From positions 1-64,000 of the forward strand of contig WRLG01000001.1 in assembly GCA_009777725.1 (NCBI GenBank): a DNA stretch of 64,000 nucleotides, read 5' to 3'. This DNA comes from Oscillospiraceae bacterium (lineage in GTDB: Bacteria; Bacillota; Clostridia; Oscillospirales; Ruminococcaceae). Shown one piece after another: positions 1-10,095 of this stretch. A program made the position numbers and the translations under genes. A model generated the notes under the pieces. That model saw nothing but the letters and a program-made list of their open reading frames with translations, ran no database searches and had not been told where the DNA came from. Numbering within the stretch: position 1 is the first letter of the stretch; each line of letters begins with the position of its first letter.

Positions 1-178
1 TTGCGGCAACAGACATTTCAAGCAAAGTGTAACCGTGCAACAAGTGAAATAAATCAAGTGTCATCAAATCTTCGGGAGTTTTAATTTCTCTTGCTCGTTT
101 AATTACTCCGAGTTCAAGACACTTTCCCTCCCACCCCTCCGGCAAGAATTTTAACATTTGTATTGGTGATGGTAACAT
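1..178 (-). mobile_element. IS4-like transposase, N-terminal part (runs off window edge)
   Basis: Reverse-strand translation from ATG at 178: MLPSPIQMLKFLPEGWEGKCLELGVIKRAREIKTPEDLMTLDLFHLLHGYTLLEMSVAA, resembling IS4-type transposase N-termini; it lies directly behind a truncated hsdS. Confidence 0.55.
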
Positions 179-198
179 AGAAACCCCTCCTCGTTTTT

Positions 199-1059
199 TT
201 AATGATACCATATATTAGTTCTTTTGTCAAGTGTTAAGTTAGTGCGTATGTGCAAAGAGACCAATTCCCTTGTGCGATAAAATGGTATTACTTTAGCAAC
301 CCAATCTTTTTGCAACACTCTCTTACTTGAACTGACGGTAAAGAAATCATCGAAATATTTTTCTTCCCATTCCCCACTATCTCTAAATTCCGGAAATCTC
401 AATTCTGGCGTAGTTCTACCCTCAGCGGGGAACAGTTTCTGCATTAAGCCTTTTTGGTTCGTTTTAAGGAGTTCGAGTTTTTTTGCTTCAGCGGCGATAA
501 GCTCATCAAGAGAAGATAAGCAATCGGCGATTTTTTGTTGTTCTTTCTCCGAAAGGTAAGGCAGGGGCATTTTCATAAAGCTGTCATTTGAGATGCTAAT
601 ACGGTCATGTCTTGCACCTGTATTTGAAACGCTTTTTAAATAATTATGCCAAAGGTTTGTTTTGAAATATTGCTCATAAAAATCATTATGACGATTCTTA
701 AATCTAAACACCGTGTATAACGGAGACATAACACCTTTTCCGATTTTATTTTTAGAAATTGGCCCAACAGATGCAGTTGCAGATATACGAGGATTATAAA
801 CATAATCCCCCTCGTCTATAATAAAATAATTATCAAGATGATCCTTGCTTGCAACCTCTTTTTTAAAATAATCGCTTTGGTCTATAACTCCGCTTGTGGC
901 TGAATTTGTGAGGAGACGGTTGATTAAATTGTTTTTATTTCTTATTGTAATTCTATTTGCCAAGCAATTCAATGAGACTATTTCCCATTCACCTGTTGAA
1001 ATAAACTCCGGAAATCTGTATTTCGGCAACATCTTTGTTGCGCTCATTTTCTTACTCAT
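199..1059 (-). pseudogene. hsdS: Type I restriction enzyme specificity subunit HsdS, truncated in second TRD
   Basis: PEFISTGEWE...GARHDRIS...PLPYLSEKEQQKIADCLSSLDELIAAEAKKLELLKTNQKGLMQKLFP...PELRFPEF..GEWEEKYFDDFF; second half stops after about 60 aa, next to the transposase. Confidence 0.85.
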
Positions 1060-1065
1060 ATGCTT

Positions 1066-3800
1066 TCAACCCCATAACCTCTCGCCCATTTGCGATTTTT
1101 TTAGCAGAGGAATTAAATCGGCCATAAGCTCAAGTTCTTTATTCATTCTATCCCTCCAGCCAAGCCTCAGTGGCTCTAAAAGGTCGCTTAACTTTTCACC
1201 ATAAAAAATCATACGCCCCATAATCTCGTCCACAAAGGCTTTTAACGGCACAGAATCCAACCCATGTTTTAATGCAAGTGATTCTATTTCTTTTGCAGAC
1301 TTCTCGGCTTTGAACTTTTGGTATCCGTTTCTTATAGCGGTTTCGTCTAATCCTGTATTCTTTTCCAATGTTTCAATGTAGGAAATAATATCTTCGCGTT
1401 CATCCATCATATTGGAATTTGCACACAACAAACCTATGAGCTGTTCGCGGCTCATTTTATGTTTCATTGGTACATCAGATTGCGTATACTTAGCAATCAA
1501 AGACATGATATAATCATAATCAATTATCGCAGATGAGAACAAGATAAATTCAAAGTCAAGTTGCTCAATAGCAGGGTCTTTATACTCAATCTCTTTACCT
1601 TGCTGTGCCTTTAGCTTCTGAGCCGTTTCGATATAGACACCACGAAAAGCTCTCAAAGTATCCTCAGGCAATAACTCAATAACTCTGTCTGACTGTTCTT
1701 GGTCAATATCGGTATACTGCTCAAGCTGTGTTTTAAGACGTTGCACTTCCTTAAATTTATTGATGAATTCACCACGTGCTATATCACCTTTCAGATTGCT
1801 TACTTGTTCGGGCTTGCACTCCAGTCCTTGTGATTTCATAAACTTTGTAAGCTCGGCAACGGCATTTTCCAACTTAACAACTACTGCGGGTGCGGGTTCA
1901 ACAATCCAAATTTTTCTTGCGTTTGCACTATTATCTTTCCCGGAAAATAATGCTATAGCTTCATTGACATTATCTTCTTGCTCTCTGAAATCAACTACGT
2001 TTCCATATGGTTTTGTATTATTCAAGATACGATTAGTTCTTGAGAACGCTTGAATCAATCCATGTTGTTTTAAATTTTTATCAACATAAAGTGTATTTAA
2101 ATACGTTGAATCAAACCCTGTTAAAAGCATATCAACAACAATTGTTATATCGATTTTCTTACTATGCGGATAATCTGAGTTAGAATATTTTTGGTCTTTT
2201 ACTCGCTGTTGAACATCTTGGTAATATAAGTCGAATTCTTCTATGCTAAAATTTTTATCATATTGCTGATTGTAATCAGCAATAATATTTTTGAGTGCGG
2301 CTTTTTTCTTCTCCGGTTCTTTTTTATTGTCTTCTTTTTCTTGCGGCAAATCTTCTTGGAGTTGTGTAACGTCTTTGTTCCCTTGAGCCGGCGGAGAAAA
2401 GACGCAAACAATATTCAGGGGGTAAATCCCCCTCGGCGTTTTTTGCAAGGTCTTCTTGCATGGTCTTGAACAAGTCGTAATACGCAATAGCATCATTGAT
2501 AGATGATGTCGCAAGTATTGCATTGTAACGCTTTCCGTTTGTTGCGGCATCGTGCTTTGCAAGTATTGCTTCCATAGCTTTCTTTTTGCTTACTTCTTCA
2601 GTTATTTTTAAGGACTTCGCTTTTTTATCAGGTTTAAAATAATCAATATGAAAACGTAATACGTTACCATCGTTGATGGCATTTGTTATAGTATAGGCAT
2701 GAAGCTCCTTTTCAAAAACATCTTCGGTAGTTACATATGAACCTACCGTGCCGTCAACTTGCTTATATGAAGAGTTTTCTTCAAAAATAGGTGTTCCGGT
2801 AAAACTAAAAAGTTGCGCTTTAGGAAAAAACTCCTTAATAGCTTTATGATTTTCACCAAACTGAGAGCGGTGGCATTCATCGAAAATAATAACAACACGT
2901 TTGTTCCTGAGTTTCGACAAGCGTTCCTTGAATGTTGGAATTCCCTTTTTCTTCTTTTCTTGGTTGCTTTTACTATTTTCATCAAGAGCAAGTCCAAGTT
3001 TTTGAATAGTTGTAACAATAACTTTGTCCTTATAATCATCTGAAGTTAGGCGTTTTACAAGACTCTCGGTGTTCGTGTTTTCTTCAACGCACCCTTCTTG
3101 GAACTTGTTAAACTCTATTCGTGTTTGTCTGTCAAGGTCTTTTCTGTCAACGACAAATAAACATTTCTCAATATCCGGATTATCTTTCATAAGAGTAGAA
3201 GCCTTGAACGATGTAAGCGTTTTTCCACTCCCTAGAGTATGCCAAATATATCCATTGCCTCGATTCTGTTCGATGCAATCCATTATGGATTTAACAGCAT
3301 AAATTTGATAAGGGCGCATAATAATTAATTTTTGCTCGCTTACAACAAGTACCATATACAAATTAATTAATTTAGCGAGAGTAGACTTTCGTAAAAACAT
3401 ATCGGAAAAATCATACAAGTTGCTGATTTTTTTGTTTTTTTCATCTGCAAGTTGATAGATTGGCAAGAAACGCTCGTAGGCATCGAAAGAAAAATGCTCT
3501 TTTGGGTTGTTAGCAAAATAATATGTGTTGGTTTCGTTGCTCACGATAAAAATCTGCATAAAGCAAAGCAATGAATTGGAATATCCATTACCAACATGGT
3601 TCTTGTAATTGACAATTTGCTCCATCGCTTTCTTAGGTGTGTTTTCCGTCGAGAGCCATTTGTTTAAAAGTAGCCTTGATTTTATCGCTCGTCGTTTGAC
3701 TGTGCCAATCGGCGAAAACGATTTTCGATTGAGAGCGACACGCTCTCTTTCTTATCCTCACGGCTCAACCTCGCATAAGCACCTGTCAAGTAAAGAATAA
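1066..3800 (-). pseudogene. hsdR: Type I restriction endonuclease subunit HsdR, frameshifted and N-terminally decayed
   Basis: ORF 2324-3625 has RPYQIYAVKSIMD..GNGYIWHTLGSGKTLTSFKA, VVIIFDECHRSQFG and SFTGTPIF motifs; ORF 1066-2562 continues in another frame (VDMLLTGFDSTYLNTLYVDKNLKQHGLIQAFSRTNR). Frame break near 2400-2430; the usual N-terminal nuclease part is missing. Confidence 0.85.
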
Positions 3801-3972
3801 AAAAATACTGCACATTGTAAAATATAAATTAATCAAAGATCGTGTTCTTTATTCCACTTCCAATGATGGAATAAAGCGTGGATTAAAACAGCTGCTCTTT
3901 ATATATGCAAGTTTATGGAATCGCATTCTATAAAGTCATCTTATTTTTCTTTTGCCCATTTGGACAAAACAT

Positions 3973-4680
3973 TCATGACAGAACATGGATAATTGAAGCG
4001 ATTGATAAAGTATTTTCTCTCATCAATAGGGAGATAGGCAATGCTAAAATATATGCCATCTGTTGCCATGCGTCCATGCCAATGTAGCTTTCATTTTGTT
4101 CGCGCAACCAATCAATAGAACCATTCTGCTTTGCAGATAGTGTTATCTCTCGCCGGATAAATGCCTCTGAATTTTGATAGATGCACACGTTTGCAAAGCA
4201 TGGTATTAATTTACTTATATTGGTGAGTGATACATCAACTCCCCCCTAGGGATGACCTATCTGCGTTAAACGTCGATAAAACCAACGCAGTCTATCAATT
4301 TCAATACCATGTCCTCTTGTTTGCTGACTGGCCTGTCTTCAATCATATTTGCACAAATTGTTTTGAACTCGTCAGCATTATATATTTTTGTCTTGTGCCG
4401 CTGTAACATCAAACACTGCTGTTTGTCTAATGTCGTGGCGATTTTTGATAACATTAATTTTGCATCGATTTCATTCTCGCAAAAAAAACGATAATGTCGT
4501 CGACATATCGAATAAAATCAATGCCTTGAATGCGAAGGCTGCTGTCAATAGAGCTTCTGCAAGCAAATGAGCAGGGGGCGGTCCAATAGGTATTCCCCTT
4601 GACGCACCAACCGTTGTACTCTCAAGAAGTTTGACTATCCATTTAAAATTCATACTGCCGATTTCTTCATAAAAAGTGGA
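3973..4680 (-). pseudogene. Reverse transcriptase fragment (Abi/DRT-like), multiple frameshifts
   Basis: RGIPIGPPPAHLLAEA then, after a frame change, IDSSLRIQGIDFIRYVDDIIVFF (YVDD catalytic motif), then LMLSKIATTLDKQQCLMLQRHKTKIYNADEF and a helical C-terminus SIDWLREQNESYIGMDAWQQMAYI. Fingers region absent. Confidence 0.7.
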
Positions 4681-4702
4681 TAATCATTTTACTTACAATA
4701 CG

Positions 4703-6004
4703 TTAGCCATCATTCTCAATATAAGTACCGCCAATCGTCTCCATGAAAATGTTTCGGAACGGTGCGTCAAGCGATGCACAAACAAGGTCAGCCCATACAG
4801 CAGATATGAGGTTATCACCTCTGATGCACCATATCTTGTAATGCAGATTTCCGTATGTGACAATTGAAACTCCGGTTAACTTTTCAGCGTCGCGGTATTT
4901 GGCTTCAAATACTTCTCTGTTGTACTGGTTTACTGAGAAGTCGATATGTTCAAATGTTTTGCACAACGGATAGTAAGTTCCGTGAATATAATTCGTAATA
5001 ATCACGTCCTCATCATTTGTAAAGATATTGGGATTCCAGAGTTGCTCTACATTCATATGGTAGAACTCCATCCCTGTTTCATCGGCTCCGCGTTTGACGT
5101 AAACAAGGATTTTGTGCATCGATTGAGAATCGAAATGCACTATTGTCTCTTTGCCACTCTTCATCTGTTCAGTGATATTATCAAAATTGAGGGTAACCCC
5201 ACGCCATTTTTGGAAGACAACACCAGCGTTGCTGACCATTCGCAAATAGGGGATGGCGAGATTTTCGTCGCACCGCATAAATATCTGTACAGGAAGCTTT
5301 ATATTACGGATTATTTCAATGGTTTTCGGCACGTTAGCTATTGGGCTTCCAATTGACGTATCAAGGAAAATATTGTAGAGATAGTATTTATCATCCAACC
5401 TAAACCCTTGCCGTTCAAATTTTGCACCTGTTACATCACTCAAACCATATTTATCTATAGGCACGATTAGTTTTTCATTATTGATAATCTCGTTTACATC
5501 ATGAATTCTATAAGCGAAACTTTCAATTAACGTAAAAATAAATAAAAGAGAAAGGCGTTGGCCGTTAATATCGAAGTTGCCCAAATAGCTTATTCTTCCT
5601 TCGATGGCATCGGAAACAGCGGTCATATGCTCTATCTCATTGCGCCCGATGGAAGTGATTATCTTGCCATAACTGGCTATATACATTCGATTCCCGTTAT
5701 TAGGATTCCCATCAATGCCAAGGCAATACTGCAATAATTCTTCGGTATCAATATTCGCAATGTCAATCATTTCACGAAATTTATCTGCGGTATCCAGTAT
5801 CGGTGCTGGAATTTTGGCATTTGGCGAAAAGAACAGATATGCCGATGCCGTGTAATATTTCAAGAACGTATTAGGATATGCAGTATAAAAAACACCGCCG
5901 TGCGGAGCTTTTTTCATCGAACGTAAGTAATAATTGATTTTCCAAAACTCCTGTGTAGAGATAATGCTCTGAATGAGAGTATTTAGGTTTTCTGATAGTG
6001 CCAT
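4703..6004 (-). CDS. Uncharacterised protein of about 433 aa, adjacent to nuclease and RT genes
   Basis: Long uninterrupted ORF (track start 6013; MALSENLN start at 6004 has better SD spacing); no family recognised. Confidence 0.75.
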   Translation of the reverse strand: MALSENLNTLIQSIISTQEFWKINYYLRSMKKAPHGGVFYTAYPNTFLKYYTASAYLFFSPNAKIPAPILDTADKFREMIDIANIDTEELLQYCLGIDGNPNNGNRMYIASYGKIITSIGRNEIEHMTAVSDAIEGRISYLGNFDINGQRLSLLFIFTLIESFAYRIHDVNEIINNEKLIVPIDKYGLSDVTGAKFERQGFRLDDKYYLYNIFLDTSIGSPIANVPKTIEIIRNIKLPVQIFMRCDENLAIPYLRMVSNAGVVFQKWRGVTLNFDNITEQMKSGKETIVHFDSQSMHKILVYVKRGADETGMEFYHMNVEQLWNPNIFTNDEDVIITNYIHGTYYPLCKTFEHIDFSVNQYNREVFEAKYRDAEKLTGVSIVTYGNLHYKIWCIRGDNLISAVWADLVCASLDAPFRNIFMETIGGTYIENDG

Positions 6005-6018
6005 TACATACATTCTCC

Positions 6019-6918
6019 TTACAAAAATGATATTATATTAAGAGGAATAAATGTTTCAACCCCATGCTTGTCTTGTAGTACCTCGACTCCCAACATTGCA
6101 GAAAAAGAAAGCTCAAACGAATCAGTTTCACAGTTCGCCTCATATTTATACGGATAATGCGTAAGTGAATGCTTTACTACATCTCTTTTTTCTTTTGGAA
6201 TCTGTAAAACGAAAGCCTCAAATAAACTCAATTTGAAATCAAATGATGCGTAATATTTTTCGCCATTCCTCAAAACTGTTGCTTGAATAGAATACAACGA
6301 GTCACTCGGTTTTGCTATGCAATCAACATGTATTCCATAAAAATGATGAACCATATCCAAAGATAATCCTGATTTCGCACACCAAACACCATAATCTGGT
6401 TTATAATTAAAAACATTAGGAAAAGTAAATGCTGCCGGACTTAAAAGCTCATAAAGAGTTCCCCATTTTTCTTTATCGGCAGTAGCGAAGCTCAATTTGA
6501 ATATTAGTGTTGCTTTTCTCGTATTAAAAACTGTTAATTCCCGTCCATTGCACAGCACAAATATTTCAGAATCGACATCACGATGATTTGCATAGCTATG
6601 GGCTTGTTCTACGTGTTTTCCCTCCGTGATATTTGCACTCGGAGCTTTTGCTTCAATTATAAAAATATTTTTGCCTTTAATTTGAATTATATAATCGGGG
6701 GTCATCCCTATCTTCCTTTTTTTCGTTCCCTTCGTCACAAAGGGATCTTCAAGGGTGTATTCACTTATAATTTTATTGATGCTGTCAAATCGGGAATAGC
6801 CAAGAGCATTTAATAGCGGCAGAAGAATTTCTTCCCTAACCGCATCCTCTTTAAAATGTATCGGAAGGCTATCGAAATCTATCTCAGAAAATATTCCCAT
6901 ACCTGCTACTCCCATCAT
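6019..6918 (-). CDS. HSDR_N-like (PD-(D/E)XK superfamily) nuclease-domain protein
   Basis: ALGYSRFDSINKIISEYTL...KIGMTPDYIIQIKGKNIFIIEAKAPSANITEGKHVEQAHSYANHRDVDSEIFVLCNGRELTVFNT: D-x(n)-ExK core and HSDR_N-type context. Confidence 0.7.
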   Translation of the reverse strand: MMGVAGMGIFSEIDFDSLPIHFKEDAVREEILLPLLNALGYSRFDSINKIISEYTLEDPFVTKGTKKRKIGMTPDYIIQIKGKNIFIIEAKAPSANITEGKHVEQAHSYANHRDVDSEIFVLCNGRELTVFNTRKATLIFKLSFATADKEKWGTLYELLSPAAFTFPNVFNYKPDYGVWCAKSGLSLDMVHHFYGIHVDCIAKPSDSLYSIQATVLRNGEKYYASFDFKLSLFEAFVLQIPKEKRDVVKHSLTHYPYKYEANCETDSFELSFSAMLGVEVLQDKHGVETFIPLNIISFL

Positions 6919-6959
6919 TGTTAATTATGTTGAATTGGTATCTCCGTTGAATGCGTCGG

Positions 6960-7090
6960 AGATAACTCTAAACCTTAAACACTACCTGCACTCCGTCCGA
7001 CAAAACCATAACCTCTCCCACCAATGCGTCCATCATATCAGAAGTAAGCTCTGATGTTTCAAATACAGATTTATCCTCATATCCCTCATA
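6960..7090 (-). pseudogene. Serine recombinase C-terminal remnant
   Basis: Reverse translation ...YEGYEDKSVFETSELTSDMMDALVGEVMVLSDGVQVVFKV* resembles the tail of large serine recombinases. Confidence 0.4.
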
Positions 7091-7434
7091 GAACGTGTAT
7101 ATATATCGACTTTATACCTCCACGTTTTTTTCAAAGACCGAAAGAATTTATAAAATCATATGCTTTATATCGCAGTTAGGTAAAGACTTCTCAGAATTTA
7201 TCAGTGTTATCCTTATACGGCATTTGATGGTTTGCATACTTTTTTTATTGTTATCCATTCGCTTTGCGCCATTGATGCCTAAACAAGCGAAGTTACGACT
7301 TGCTCTGATAGCGGCAATGCTCGAAAACGCTGAATATCCAAAATAATGACTCCCCTATAAATATTGTGTTATTATTCTATCACGATTTTCGAGGAAAGTC
7401 AATGCCTATCGTCAAAATGTCACGGCAAAAGCAC

Positions 7435-7752
7435 TTACCTTAAGAAAATAATATTTTCTAACACGGAAATATCAAGAGCAGCTATAAACATTTTGTACTT
7501 GATACTTTGCTTTTTACCGACATCAGCATTTTTCAAAACCGGCAAAGCGGTTTGGCACAGGACATTCCAGTTAAGCGGAGAGTTATCTTTTCTCAATCTT
7601 GCGTTGTCCTCGCCGAAAGTAATGTCAAGATGCCAATGAAGCTGATTTTCAATTGACCAATGTTTACGAACCGAATCGCGGCAAATCAGTCTATGTTCGT
7701 TAGGGAAGTAATGAAATATCGTGTTTCCGTCAATATTTACGGTCTTGCCCAC
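7435..7752 (-). pseudogene. ISAs1-family transposase, C-terminal fragment
   Basis: DSVRKHWSIENQLHWHLDITFGEDNARLRKDNSPLNWNVLCQTALPVLKN matches the ISAs1/H-repeat C-terminal signature; N-terminus absent. Confidence 0.75.
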
Positions 7753-7834
7753 AGTGGAGCATTTATCAAGACACTCCTTCCGTGCCTTGCCGAATTCCTC
7801 TATGTTCTCAAAATCCTCTGCTCTGCTTTAGCTT

Positions 7835-8134
7835 TCACTTATAGCCAACTAAAGTTGTCGGTCGCAAGTGCATTTCGGCGTAATCTTTCAGCCATTTTTC
7901 TGTATATTGGTCGAATTTAATCGTTTCATCAAGGTATCGCCCTGTCTTGCATTTTTGCTCAAATTCAACCTCAACCCGCTTCAATTCTTTTTCGGCTTGC
8001 TTTGGAGTCAGCTTAGGGTCGGGTTTGTAGGTCATTGAATAAAACAGCTTTTTACCGTTGCTGTCCGTGATTTTGAAGACTTTTATTCGGTAACTGTCAC
8101 CGTCTTTGCCTTGTCGTTTTTCAATGCTTGCCAT
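7835..8134 (-). pseudogene. Tyrosine integrase N-terminal fragment
   Basis: MASIEKRQGKDGDSYRIKVFKITDSNGKKLFYSMTYKPDPKLTPKQAEKELKRVEVEFEQ...FDQYTEKWLKDYAEMHLRPTTLVGYK; no catalytic domain. Confidence 0.75.
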
Positions 8135-8179
8135 TTTAGGGTCATTTCATTTCATGTTAATAATATATAACGGTAAATC

Positions 8180-9481
8180 TTATTCATCGGGTTTACCGTC
8201 TACATACACTGTATGGTCAACGTGTGACCAATCGGTAATGGGATTGTTTTCTATGCTAAGAAAATGAATTCTAAGGTCAGATAATGGCGATAAGTCGCTG
8301 ACTTGGTTGTTATTTAAGGATAAACTGTTTAAGTATAAGCCCGAAAGCGGTGACAGGTTGCTGATTTCATTGTTGCTTAATGATAATTCTTTCAGATTCA
8401 TTAGACCTGAAAGCGGTGACAAATCGCTGATTTGATTATCATGTAACACTAACCAATTCAATTCTGTCAAGTCGGATAAGGGTGATAAATCGCTGATTTC
8501 ATTGTTGCTTAATGATAATTCTTTCAGATTTGTTAAACCTGAAAGCGGTGACAAATCGCTGATTTGATTATCATGTAACATTAACCAATTCAATTCTGCC
8601 AAGTCGGATAAGGGCGATAAATCGCCTATTTGGTTATTTGAAAGGAACAGATAATAAAGGAGAACCAAATCATTCAGCGGAGAAAGGTCAGATATTTGAT
8701 TGTCGCTTAATCTCAAATTTGTCAATTTTGTCAAGCCGGATAACGGAGTTATATCACTGATTTGATTATCAAACGAGTATAATTCAGTCAAGTTAATCAT
8801 GTTGGATAGCGGTGATAAGTCACTGATTTGATTGTCGCTTATATGCAATCGAATTAAGTTTGTCAAGCCTGATATGGGGGATATGTCGCTGATTTGATTG
8901 CTGCTGATTGTCAAGTGGGTTAAGTTTGTTCTATCGGATAGGGGGGATAAATTGCTTATTTGGTTATTGTATAAATACAGTCCATTCAGATTTGTAAGGT
9001 TAGGCAGGCTCATTAAATCGTTGTCGGTAATTGGATTATAACCCAAATCTAAATGATTTAGGTTTGTTAATTCCGACAAGGGCGATAGGTCGCTTATATG
9101 GTTATTATTTAGTTTTAAATAAGTAAGATTTGTTAAACCTGAAAGCGGTGACAAGTCGCTAATTGAAGAATTATGTAATTCCAGCTTGGTTAAGTTTACC
9201 ATATATTTGAGCGGCAAAATTTCCTCATTGGTTAATGTTTCGCCGCCTAAGCTAAGTTCTGTACTTGATGTGTCGTATTGATTTCCTCTAATTGTGATGT
9301 GTTTCGGCACAGATTCACGCGTTTGGGCGAATGTAGTAGTTGTTTCGTTTTCAGTTGTCGTAGTTTCGATGCTCGTTATAGTTTCGCTCAATGTTTCCGT
9401 AACCTCGTCATTATTATTATTATTATTACAGCCCGAAAATAAAACTGCCGCCATAACCAATAACGCAACAACCTTTTTCAT
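8180..9481 (-). CDS. Leucine-rich-repeat lipoprotein (internalin-like)
   Basis: Lipobox MKKVVALLVMAAVLFSGC; many tandem repeats of the type LTNLxxLxLSNNQISDLSPLSG. Confidence 0.9.
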   Translation of the reverse strand: MKKVVALLVMAAVLFSGCNNNNNNDEVTETLSETITSIETTTTENETTTTFAQTRESVPKHITIRGNQYDTSSTELSLGGETLTNEEILPLKYMVNLTKLELHNSSISDLSPLSGLTNLTYLKLNNNHISDLSPLSELTNLNHLDLGYNPITDNDLMSLPNLTNLNGLYLYNNQISNLSPLSDRTNLTHLTISSNQISDISPISGLTNLIRLHISDNQISDLSPLSNMINLTELYSFDNQISDITPLSGLTKLTNLRLSDNQISDLSPLNDLVLLYYLFLSNNQIGDLSPLSDLAELNWLMLHDNQISDLSPLSGLTNLKELSLSNNEISDLSPLSDLTELNWLVLHDNQISDLSPLSGLMNLKELSLSNNEISNLSPLSGLYLNSLSLNNNQVSDLSPLSDLRIHFLSIENNPITDWSHVDHTVYVDGKPDE

Positions 9482-9510
9482 AATCCCACTCCATTCTATT
9501 TGATAATTTA

Positions 9511-9539
9511 ATAATACACCTTTTTCACTTAAATGTCAA
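9511..9539 (-). promoter_or_regulatory. Promoter for LRR lipoprotein gene
   Basis: Minus strand TTGACA (9534-9539), 17-nt spacer, TATTAT (9511-9516). Confidence 0.6.
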
Positions 9540-9561
9540 GAGGAATTTTAAAAATCCACAC

Positions 9562-9590
9562 TTGACATTTAAGAGCGTTTAGGTTATAAT
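9562..9590 (+). promoter_or_regulatory. Perfect consensus sigma70-type promoter, divergent from the LRR gene promoter
   Basis: TTGACA (9562-9567), 17-nt spacer, TATAAT (9585-9590); no plausible downstream plus-strand protein gene. Confidence 0.7.
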
Positions 9591-9596
9591 ATAATC

Positions 9597-9790
9597 ATAA
9601 GAATAAATAGCATTCAAATCCGCAGATTTGATAACCCCATCGGAGAGCCCCTGCATTTATGATGTAGCGACGTTAGGGTTGGGGCTGACATATCAGCCCT
9701 AAAAGGGAGGTGCAGGAGGGAACGTCCTGTCAAGCACCAAATGAAATTTGGTATTAAACCCGCTACTTTTTCCAACCCATCCTAACATCA
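9597..9790 (+). ncRNA. Candidate structured non-coding RNA (possibly raiA-motif-like)
   Basis: Downstream of a consensus promoter; GGGCTGA-CATA-TCAGCCC, GGTGCAGGA...TCCTGTCAAGCACC and CCAAAT-G-AAATTTGG hairpins; agcccc/ggggct long-range complementarity; no ORF. Confidence 0.5.
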
Positions 9791-9984
9791 CGCAAACGCT
9801 GATTTTACCGAAACTTTGCAAGGCTAATAACTTCTATCTTCTTGCAGAGTTTCATATCTTTTCGCAACTTTAATCCCCAAATAATCCCCAAAACTATATG
9901 GCAGTATTTCTGTTAAAAACGAAAACGGGAGCATAGGATTACCCCACTAACTAAGTCGTGACACTTAGTGCGACAAATTTCTGT

Positions 9985-10014
9985 TTATGTCGTCCGGCAA
10001 GGCGGACGACATAA
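9985..10014. terminator. Strong hairpin downstream of the Hsp70-DUF6273 operon
   Basis: 12-bp perfect stem ttatgtcgtccg / cggacgacataa; no clear U-tract, so terminator function uncertain. Confidence 0.35.
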
Positions 10015-10095
10015 GAATATGCGGATATTTCAAGTAGGACAACGCCGTCGTTAGTAAGAGTTATAAGTTAGTTAGTAGGGTATTCTGTTTCCGAT

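Noticed and set aside
3973-4680. RT remnant as the RT of the DGR-like system
   Set aside because: Motif reads GIPIGPPPAHLLAEA, not the SQ-type motif of DGR RTs; no template repeat nearby; better fit to Abi/DRT-like RTs.
8180-9481. Repetitive DNA as a CRISPR array
   Set aside because: Periodicity is in-frame LRR coding sequence with no unique spacers; no cas genes in the window.
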